The notes beneath the pieces were generated by a model. That model searched no databases, was not told the DNA's origin, and worked only from the letters and a program-made list of their open reading frames with translations. Below, one piece after another: positions 1 through 5,515 of a DNA stretch of 8,645 nucleotides. The translations under genes were made by a program, and so were the position numbers. Every line of letters begins with the position of its first letter. The stretch's first letter is position 1. The DNA is from an uncultured Calothrix sp. (GTDB lineage: Bacteria; Cyanobacteriota; Cyanobacteriia; Cyanobacteriales; Nostocaceae): NCBI GenBank assembly GCA_937884685.1, contig CAKZYM010000923.1, forward strand, positions 1-8,645, read 5' to 3'.

Positions 1-1698
1 TAAATTAAACAGAGTATGCTGAACTGGTCTGCGTAAATCTGCGTCAATCACCAGTGTTTTTCGAGACAGCATTGCCGAAACTGCTGCTAAGTGAGAAACT
101 ACTACCGATTTACCTTCCCCAGAGATGGTGCTGCTGACCACTATTTTTCGCAACTTATCGTCACTGCGAAATTCTAAAGTTTTAAATAGCATTCGATAAG
201 GCTCCACCAACCCAACCTCGTCTAAAAATCTGTCTGATGGTTCTAAGACTAAAGCTTTTGCTGGTAATCTTGGTAATACTCCGAGTAACGGTAAGTTGAG
301 CAATTCCTCGGCTTCTCTACCATCTCTAAGGGTATTATCCATCAATTCTAATAGTAAAATAATGCCAGTGGCTAAAATACCTCCAAAAACTGTAGCAAGT
401 GCTAAGACTACAGCTTTTTTAGGAGAAGATGGCGATTCAGGAACTTTAGCTGACTCAATTATCCGGATATTACTTACCTTTTGAGCTTGAGCAAGTCTTG
501 CTTCTTCTAACTTGCTTTGCAAAAATTTCAAAGTTGAAGCAGCTTCTTCCCTTTGTCGGACGAGTGCTGTTAAAGGTTGCTGTTTAATTGGTAGTTGAGC
601 TACACGAGTTTTTAAGTCAGCGATTTGCGACCGAACGGTTGCTAATTTTCTTTCTATAGCTAAACCCTCGATTTCATTTGTAATTAACTTGGAAGTTAGC
701 TCTTGAGAAATTTCATCTGAAGCTATATTCGCACCAGCAGCTTGATTTGACGAAACATTCGCTAACTGTTGCTCGTACATCTGACGAAAAGCATCTCGTT
801 TCTGGGCTAACTCCATTACTTGAGGATGATTGAAAGTAAACTTTAAACGTGCTTCTATAAATTGACGTTCTAGTTCTGCTAAAGCACTTCGCATTTTGAC
901 TAATTCTTCATCCGAACCGCTGCGAATCGAAGAATAAGCACTTCTTAAGCTATTCGCATCTGTAATTTCTCTTAGGGAATTTTCTTGCGATCGCACTTGT
1001 TGAAGCGAAGCACTCAAGCTTCTTTCTTGCTCTTCGAGGGATGCTAAATTTTCCACCAAAGATTCAGTCTGTTCTGCGAACGAAACTATACCGCTAGCTT
1101 GTCTGTATCGACTCTCAGTAGCTTCAGCTTCTCGCAGTTTCTTCCTAGCAATAGGAAGTTGTTTATTCTCCAAAAATTCTTTTATTTTTGTTGCTTCAGA
1201 ACTAATAGCTTTAATATCATAATTAACCATCGCCCTCGATACAGAATTAAGCAGTTTAGCAGCTAGAGCGGGGTCTTTATTTTCATAAGTCAGTTGCAGA
1301 ATATTAGTTGCAGGGACTATTTTGACGCTCAAATTTTTACGCAAATATTCAGAAGTCAGCCCGTCTTTACCAAAATTCTGTTCTGGTTCAGCTTTATATT
1401 GAGAATTAAATATTTCAATAGCTTTTTCTAAAACTCGTTGAGATTTCACCAATTCTGCTTGGTCGGCCAGAGGACTAGGACCACCTGGAGTACTATTTGC
1501 AACTTGACTTAAATCTCTACCCAGTTCAGAAACACTGGTCTGTTGTTCATCAAGCATTAGCCGTGCAGACGTTTCATAAACACGTGGTGTAACGGTGAGA
1601 TAAGTAAAAGCCCCACCTATAACTGCAACAAAAGTTGCACCCGCAGGCAAACCTCGTCGCATGACAACCTTTAGCAAAGATGAAATACCTTTCTCCAT
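1..1698 (-). CDS. Wzz/GumC-type polysaccharide chain-length regulator fused to a BY-kinase (Wzc-like) domain, 3' end beyond the window
   Basis: I translated 566 codons from ATG at 1698 to base 1 without a stop, so the C-terminus is missing. The start follows an AAAAAGG stretch at a plausible ribosome-binding distance. Residues 17-36 form a first membrane helix. A Wzz-like periplasmic region and a long charged coiled coil follow (about 190-415), ending in a GNVR-like segment and the Pro-rich stretch PESPSSPKK. A second membrane helix spans about 429-450. The cytoplasmic part has an EPYR motif at 499-502, Walker A SGEGKS with Lys530, and Walker A' DADLRR at 552-557. In this family such proteins set polymer length and couple export to tyrosine phosphorylation. 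Walker B and any C-terminal tyrosine cluster lie outside the window, so kinase activity is inferred. Its position 158 bp downstream of two glycosyltransferases supports a role in exopolysaccharide export. Confidence 0.93.
   Translation of the reverse strand, partial: MEKGISSLLKVVMRRGLPAGATFVAVIGGAFTYLTVTPRVYETSARLMLDEQQTSVSELGRDLSQVANSTPGGPSPLADQAELVKSQRVLEKAIEIFNSQYKAEPEQNFGKDGLTSEYLRKNLSVKIVPATNILQLTYENKDPALAAKLLNSVSRAMVNYDIKAISSEATKIKEFLENKQLPIARKKLREAEATESRYRQASGIVSFAEQTESLVENLASLEEQERSLSASLQQVRSQENSLREITDANSLRSAYSSIRSGSDEELVKMRSALAELERQFIEARLKFTFNHPQVMELAQKRDAFRQMYEQQLANVSSNQAAGANIASDEISQELTSKLITNEIEGLAIERKLATVRSQIADLKTRVAQLPIKQQPLTALVRQREEAASTLKFLQSKLEEARLAQAQKVSNIRIIESAKVPESPSSPKKAVVLALATVFGGILATGIILLLELMDNTLRDGREAEELLNLPLLGVLPRLPAKALVLEPSDRFLDEVGLVEPYRMLFKTLEFRSDDKLRKIVVSSTISGEGKSVVVSHLAAVSAMLSRKTLVIDADLRRPVQHTLFNL
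987..994. repeat. HIP1 octamer GCGATCGC
   Basis: This is a perfect copy of the palindromic HIP1 octamer that is over-represented in many cyanobacterial genomes. It lies inside the coiled-coil coding region of the Wzz/BY-kinase gene. I noticed only this one copy in the window. It supports a cyanobacterial origin, but only weakly by itself. Confidence 0.7.
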
Positions 1699-1750
1699 TC
1701 CTATACCTTTTTGAATAAAGTTTCTATGGAAGCAAAATGGAAGACTATTA

Positions 1751-1789
1751 GAGGGGGAAGAAGGGGAAGAGTGGGTAGAGGGGGAAGAA
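1751..1789. repeat. G-rich purine tract with a 12-bp direct repeat
   Basis: The 12-mer GAGGGGGAAGAA occurs at 1751-1762 and again at 1778-1789, joined by a similar G/A-rich stretch, so nearly the whole tract is purine on the plus strand. It lies between the heptamer array and the Wzz/BY-kinase gene. In the mRNA of the minus-strand genes it would be a pyrimidine-rich (C/U) segment of the intercistronic leader. No function can be assigned. It resembles the low-complexity spacers common in Nostocales genomes. Confidence 0.6.
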
Positions 1790-1796
1790 AATTAAT

Positions 1797-1855
1797 TCCT
1801 AACTCTTAACTCCTAACTCCTAACTCCTAACTCCTAACTCCTAACTCCTAATTCC
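1797..1855. repeat. Seven-base tandem repeat array (TCCTAAC)n
   Basis: There are eight consecutive 7-bp units: six exact TCCTAAC copies, one TCTTAAC (1804-1810) and one TCCTAAT (1846-1852). A partial unit TCC ends at 1855. The next three bases (1856-1858) are the stop codon of the upstream glycosyltransferase, so the array begins exactly where that gene ends. It matches the class of short tandemly repeated repetitive (STRR) sequences known from filamentous cyanobacteria. The same motif in the same orientation recurs at 8601-8645. Confidence 0.95.
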
Positions 1856-3040
1856 CTAATCTTTAAAAACTCCTGCAAATCCTTTTTTGTCCGCTTCTAA
1901 TTCAACACGGGAAGACGGTGATGATAGAGTTTTATATAGTTTCAAGGTTTCATTAGCAATGTAGTCCCAACTATAGTTAAGCCTTACGTATTTTTCGGCG
2001 TTTTGAGCCATTACTTCCATATGGCTTAAGTTTTCGGTAGCCCAAGATAATTCCTGAATGCAAGACTCCAAAGAACCAGCTTTAAAAAGCCGACCTCTTC
2101 CTCCTCCAATCAATTGTTGATGGGGTGGAATGTTGCTTGCCAATATGGGAATACCTTCGCGCATTGCTTCCAACATTGCCATCGGTAATCCTTCGACATC
2201 CGACGGTAGTACAAATAATCCAGCCCCCCGGACTATCTCGGCTAAACGCGCTCCTCTGAGTTCCCCTGCAAATAATATATTGCGGTTGTCTGCGACTTTC
2301 TCCAATAATTCTGAAGTAAAAGATTTTGTATTGCTTACACCTCCAGCCAAAACAAGCTTCCAATTTTTTGGCTTTAAAGTTCTGAAGGCTTCTACAAGTA
2401 AGTCGGGACGTTTTTCAGGAACCAATCTACCCAGGAATAATATATATCTTCCTCGCTCAAGTCCCAACTTGCTACCATAAGCAAAATCCGGGTCTGACCT
2501 TGCATAACTAGCCGGAGCAGTAGGAATATACACAACGTCTCTACCGTAAGTTTGTAAAAAATACGTCTTAAGCGCATCGGAGACGGCAATTATTTCGTGG
2601 GCACAACGAACTGCTGTTTGTTCGCCCATTTGAATCATGCGAGTCGAAAAATTACCCCATTTAGCTCGCTGCCAGTCCAATCCATGGCAGGTGACAACGA
2701 TTTTTGAATTTGTTGTAATTTTCGATAAGCTTGTGAATAAAGATGGACCGAGAGCCTGAAAATGTATGATGTCGTACTTTGTACCAGTAGTAGCTAATGC
2801 ACCTAGCGCAGATGTAACAAAAGCATCTACACCTCTCATGCGTACATCTGGTAAAGAAATAACTTTCACGCCCTCAAAATCATAGTTCTCTAGCCAAGAA
2901 CTGTCAGTATAGGAAGAACGAGCAAACAAATCTACACTATGACCTTGAGCGACCATGCGGGGAAACACTTCCGCGCAATAATGTTCAATGCCACCCTGTC
3001 TGGGAGGTAGACCTTTTGCACCAATTACAGCAATTTTCAT
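1856..3040 (-). CDS. Glycosyltransferase family 4 protein (GT-B fold), exopolysaccharide locus
   Basis: This is a complete 394-residue protein of normal GT4 length. The N-terminus (MKIAVIGAKGLPPRQGGIE) is the first Rossmann strand with the Gly-rich acceptor-side loop, and resembles the DUF1972-like N-terminus of some rhamnosyl- and glucosyltransferases. The C-terminal nucleotide-sugar domain has GRLVPEK at 204-210 (Arg205 and Lys210 are the usual phosphate-binding pair) and the EX7E motif Glu283/Glu291 in SDVEGLPMAMLE. No membrane helix or signal peptide is evident, so it should act at the cytoplasmic face on a lipid-linked acceptor. The ATG follows the preceding glycosyltransferase stop by 19 bp, with only a weak purine-rich site (GGGCAG), which suggests co-transcription. 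The donor sugar and linkage cannot be read from sequence; retaining chemistry is inferred from the family. Confidence 0.93.
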   Translation of the reverse strand: MKIAVIGAKGLPPRQGGIEHYCAEVFPRMVAQGHSVDLFARSSYTDSSWLENYDFEGVKVISLPDVRMRGVDAFVTSALGALATTGTKYDIIHFQALGPSLFTSLSKITTNSKIVVTCHGLDWQRAKWGNFSTRMIQMGEQTAVRCAHEIIAVSDALKTYFLQTYGRDVVYIPTAPASYARSDPDFAYGSKLGLERGRYILFLGRLVPEKRPDLLVEAFRTLKPKNWKLVLAGGVSNTKSFTSELLEKVADNRNILFAGELRGARLAEIVRGAGLFVLPSDVEGLPMAMLEAMREGIPILASNIPPHQQLIGGGRGRLFKAGSLESCIQELSWATENLSHMEVMAQNAEKYVRLNYSWDYIANETLKLYKTLSSPSSRVELEADKKGFAGVFKD

Positions 3041-3059
3041 TTTCTGCCCGTGTTTGCTC

Positions 3060-4298
3060 TCAATTGAGGTTTATAACTGGCTGCGTGTTAACAGATTGCT
3101 TTAAGCGTTGCTCCCAACGCTGCCACATGTTTTGGAAAACTTGATTAACTACAGTGCTTGCTGCATAAGGGGTCGCAACTTTAACGCATGCTTCAACTGG
3201 ATAATTTTCTGGATGCATAACCACTTGAGTTAAAGCGCTAGCTATACATTTGGTTGTTCGTTGCGAACAAATAACACCACTATTTTCGGATAGCAATGAA
3301 GGAGTTTCTCCCGCTTCGGTGGTAACGATAGGAGTTCCACAAGCAAGAGCTTCTAAAACTACAAACGGTAATCCTTCAAAAGCACTGGTTAAAACAAGAG
3401 CATTGCAAGCACGGTGTAAGTCGGATAATTCTTGTTGTTGAACTATTCCCAACATCGTGACTCGATTTTCAATACCCAAAGAATTAATTTCATTACGTAC
3501 TGTAGCTGTTAATTCTCCCTCTCCTGCAATTAATAAATGAATGTTCGGCTCATCTAGCGCTTTAATAGAACGTATTAGCAATAACGGATCTTTTTGCGGA
3601 TGCAACCTTCCAGCAAATAAGACAAACCGTGTATTTTCGTCTAGATTCAATTTTTTAGCTAATTGGCATCTTTGATAATCCCGTTGCTCGCGAGAAACTG
3701 AATAAAAAACTTGTTCATCAAAAGTATTGTTTAACAAGCTTACTCTGTCGGATATATCGGGATAACGCTGTTGGTAAAGCTCCAAGGAATCGCTATTACA
3801 GGAATAAATATGGTCGAACTGTCCAACCAAAGCGCGTTCTAAAGCAAAGTAAGCTGCGGGTAAACGTCGCCATAGAATAGCATTTTTATCATTTGCAGAT
3901 TTCATCTGCTTTTCTATATCGTTCTGGATAAATAGGGTTTTTTCCCCTTTCCATCCGAAAGTGGCTAAAGTTGGCTCTAACCTGTAAAAGTGCATAAAAT
4001 CAGAGGCATAGCAGCGTCCAATCATCGCCGCAGTGTATTTAACCGTCGTTGGTACTAAGCCTCTAACATTATCATCTTCTACTACAAATAAAGGCAGAAA
4101 ATTAATTTCTTTGCCCGCAAATTCTCTTTTATGCCATCTACCTAAAGTGGCATTTTTATTATCTGCGGTTCCAACAAGCCTAACCTCAAAACTTGAAGGA
4201 GCATACTTGATAAAAGTATTGATTAATGTCTGTATTCCTCCAATTGTACTTTTCCAAGGATTGTATTGGTAAAAAATTGTTAAAACAGGCTTACGCAT
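3060..4298 (-). CDS. Glycosyltransferase family 4 protein (GT-B fold); start chosen at the internal ATG
   Basis: The open frame extends to an ATG at 4388 (442 residues), but I prefer the ATG at 4298 (412 residues). There the protein opens with MRKPVLTIFYQYNPW, a typical first GT-B strand, preceded by a GGGTGG purine run. The extra 30 N-terminal residues are basic and cysteine-containing, unlike the family, and their ATG lacks a ribosome-binding site. Numbering from the chosen start, the donor domain has AGRLHPQK at 229-236 (Arg231, Lys236) and the EX7E motif Glu308/Glu316 in SAFEGLPFVVLE. A GG loop lies at 20-21. No transmembrane segment is apparent. It heads the minus-strand glycan gene run and probably shares an mRNA with the next glycosyltransferase 19 bp downstream. 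The transferred sugar is unknown. Confidence 0.88.
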   Translation of the reverse strand: MRKPVLTIFYQYNPWKSTIGGIQTLINTFIKYAPSSFEVRLVGTADNKNATLGRWHKREFAGKEINFLPLFVVEDDNVRGLVPTTVKYTAAMIGRCYASDFMHFYRLEPTLATFGWKGEKTLFIQNDIEKQMKSANDKNAILWRRLPAAYFALERALVGQFDHIYSCNSDSLELYQQRYPDISDRVSLLNNTFDEQVFYSVSREQRDYQRCQLAKKLNLDENTRFVLFAGRLHPQKDPLLLIRSIKALDEPNIHLLIAGEGELTATVRNEINSLGIENRVTMLGIVQQQELSDLHRACNALVLTSAFEGLPFVVLEALACGTPIVTTEAGETPSLLSENSGVICSQRTTKCIASALTQVVMHPENYPVEACVKVATPYAASTVVNQVFQNMWQRWEQRLKQSVNTQPVINLN

Positions 4299-4396
4299 TT
4301 CAAACCACCCTGCATCTCGAATATTAGGCGTGCCAATTATTCTTTTAACTATGCGGCAACAGTGCTTATCGCTAAGCGCTCTTGTCATTTAAAAAT

Positions 4397-4427
4397 AGTA
4401 TATCTAGCAAAAAATTAACTCTGACCA
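4397..4427 (-). promoter_or_regulatory. Alternative weak promoter just upstream of the glycosyltransferase
   Basis: TATACT (4402-4397) is a good -10 box on the minus strand. The best -35 candidate is TGGTCA (4427-4422), with a long 19-bp spacer. The implied start near 4390 sits almost on the upstream ATG at 4388. That would make the upstream ATG nearly leaderless and favour initiation at 4298. Confidence 0.25.
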
Positions 4428-4581
4428 TAGCAGTACTTTCAACCTTTTTATTAATCAATTTTGAAAACTCAATTTTAAGGGTAATTTCAGCAATCCTTTA
4501 TTAATTAGGGTACGAATATTTATCTCAACTGCTACGGTACGCAAACTGAACACTATTTGTGCATAGAAAATTTATCACACT

Positions 4582-4610
4582 ATTAAAATCGTAATATTAA
4601 TGAACTTCAA
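4582..4610 (-). promoter_or_regulatory. Candidate sigma70-type promoter for the glycan genes
   Basis: On the minus strand, TTGAAG (4610-4605) is followed after exactly 17 bp by TTTAAT (4587-4582), close to consensus -35 and -10 boxes. It would start transcription near 4575, giving a leader of about 275 bases before the preferred glycosyltransferase start. In DNA this AT-rich such matches arise by chance, so it is a candidate only. Confidence 0.3.
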
Positions 4611-4689
4611 AGTCACTGAAGCTGAGTCAATCTTCACCCAACTTTCACGCATTATGTATAAATTACATCCTAATAATATCAAGCTTTAG
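4600..4689 (+). CDS. Possible 29-residue mini-ORF, unassigned
   Basis: An ATG at 4600 opens 29 codons ending in TAG at 4687-4689. The peptide starts MNFKVTEAESIF and ends PNNIKL, with a balanced, protein-like composition that is unusual for such AT-rich spacer DNA. There is no Shine-Dalgarno sequence before it. It lies opposite the candidate promoter for the glycan genes, on the other strand. It could be a real small protein, a fragment of a decayed gene, or chance. I do not recognise it. Confidence 0.15.
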   Translation: MNFKVTEAESIFTQLSRIMYKLHPNNIKL

Positions 4690-5034
4690 TTTGCATACGA
4701 TATTTTTGTAGGGTAAGGTACAAAGCATATAACCCCGAAGGCTCAAGCTTTATAATATCTTAATATAAAATTCCGTAAAAACCCCAATGGGATTCAACAC
4801 ATTTAAGCTAATAAGACAAAAGTACTTGAGATAAATAGGTAGGTAACAATCATAAGGCTTTAACAGATAAGGGTAAAAATTATTTGATCATAAAAAATCA
4901 AAATCAAACTTGCATCTGAAGATATCAGTAAATAGCGAGCATGCAAAATAAAACAGCAAATTAAAATGATTTAATTAGATAAAAGTTTTTATACTTACCA
5001 TCTTAGTGATTGTTTACCCAAACTTGGCTGAGTA

Positions 5035-5110
5035 ATTAGAAGTTTAGGACTTACCCAAGCGGCACATTTTTCTTGTAGGGGAGGCAAAATCCGGTGTAGA
5101 TTAACTTCGG
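5035..5110. repeat. Possible degraded intergenic repeat fragment
   Basis: The stretch including TTAGGACTTACCCAAG and the following CTTGTAGGGG resembles, from memory, a dispersed repeat with an 'aggacttacgcaa' core seen between genes in Nostocales. It is more GC-rich than the spacer around it. Only one copy is present here, so repetitiveness cannot be shown from this window. Confidence 0.25.
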
Positions 5111-5374
5111 GTATTATTGCCGTTGCTGTGATGCTTCGACTAATTATTAAGGTAAGAATAGGGTTAGTGTGACCTACCAGCAGGGTATTGTGATAATTGG
5201 ACAATTTCTAAAGTTGTTGAATTATTTTTATCTGCTATACAGCTAATAGACAGAAGATATTATGACTAATAAATAATTAGAATTAAAACTCTTAAATAAT
5301 TAAACTAGCTACTAATTATAATCCTTCCCAAATATGACGATAAAATGCAATTATAAGACTTTCTCAAATTAATT

Positions 5375-5500
5375 TTTTATATCAAGTTTCGGCGAATACT
5401 TCTAAAATTGCTTCATAAGTTAAGCTATCATACATTTTTTTGCAGAGTAGCCTAATTACAAATAATTTTTTATCCGCAATTCACCCCACTTGATATAAAA
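5375..5500. mobile_element. 126-bp MITE-like element with perfect 13-bp terminal inverted repeats
   Basis: TTTTATATCAAGT at 5375-5387 is the exact reverse complement of ACTTGATATAAAA at 5488-5500, bounding a 126-bp segment. The inside carries a minus-strand frame without stops from about 5478 down to the TGA at 5382-5384. Its ATG-initiated part (5435-5382) encodes 17 residues beginning MYDSLTYEAILEV, and the stop codon lies within the left repeat. There is no clear target-site duplication, although TATA lies within both ends and could be a duplicated TA-type target with shorter TCAAGT/ACTTGA tips. It may be a miniature transposon, a remnant of an insertion-sequence end, or a palindromic repeat downstream of the aminopeptidase. 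Confidence 0.45.
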
Positions 5501-5515
5501 GATTGTTTGCGCTGT

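Larger units (their letters stand above)
4389..5515. other. 1.1 kb AT-rich intergenic region
   Basis: This spacer lies between the aminopeptidase stop and the glycosyltransferase start. It contains no convincing protein gene: the longest open frame (69 codons on the minus strand, 4995-5204) begins at TTG and shows no recognisable domain. What it does hold is listed separately: two promoter candidates, a 29-codon mini-ORF, and a 126-bp inverted-repeat element. The stretch 4690-4995 is low-complexity AT-rich DNA with small hairpins only, one of them with a UUCG loop around 4731-4743 when read on the minus strand. The stretch 5035-5110 looks like a degraded intergenic repeat. No clear terminator was found for the aminopeptidase. 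Confidence 0.7.

Noticed and set aside
296..484. 62-codon plus-strand open frame
   Set aside because: It is antisense to the Wzz/BY-kinase second membrane helix and linker, which read clearly as that family on the minus strand.
1797..1855. CRISPR array
   Set aside because: The units are seven bases long with no spacers, so this is a simple tandem repeat.
2082..2589. Open frames on both strands (2082-2363 minus, 2392-2589 minus, 2130-2480 plus)
   Set aside because: All lie within the coding sequence of the 394-residue glycosyltransferase in other frames and show no family motifs.
3250..4272. Plus-strand open frames at 3250-3441 and 4033-4272
   Set aside because: Both are antisense shadows of the first glycosyltransferase gene, with no ribosome-binding site or domain.
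4803..4853. 16-codon hydrophobic minus-strand frame (MIVTYLFISS...)
   Set aside because: It is too short, has no ribosome-binding site, and is easily produced by T-rich DNA.
4995..5204. 69-codon minus-strand open frame
   Set aside because: It starts at TTG without a ribosome-binding site, and its 3' half runs through what looks like a dispersed intergenic repeat. There is no recognisable domain.
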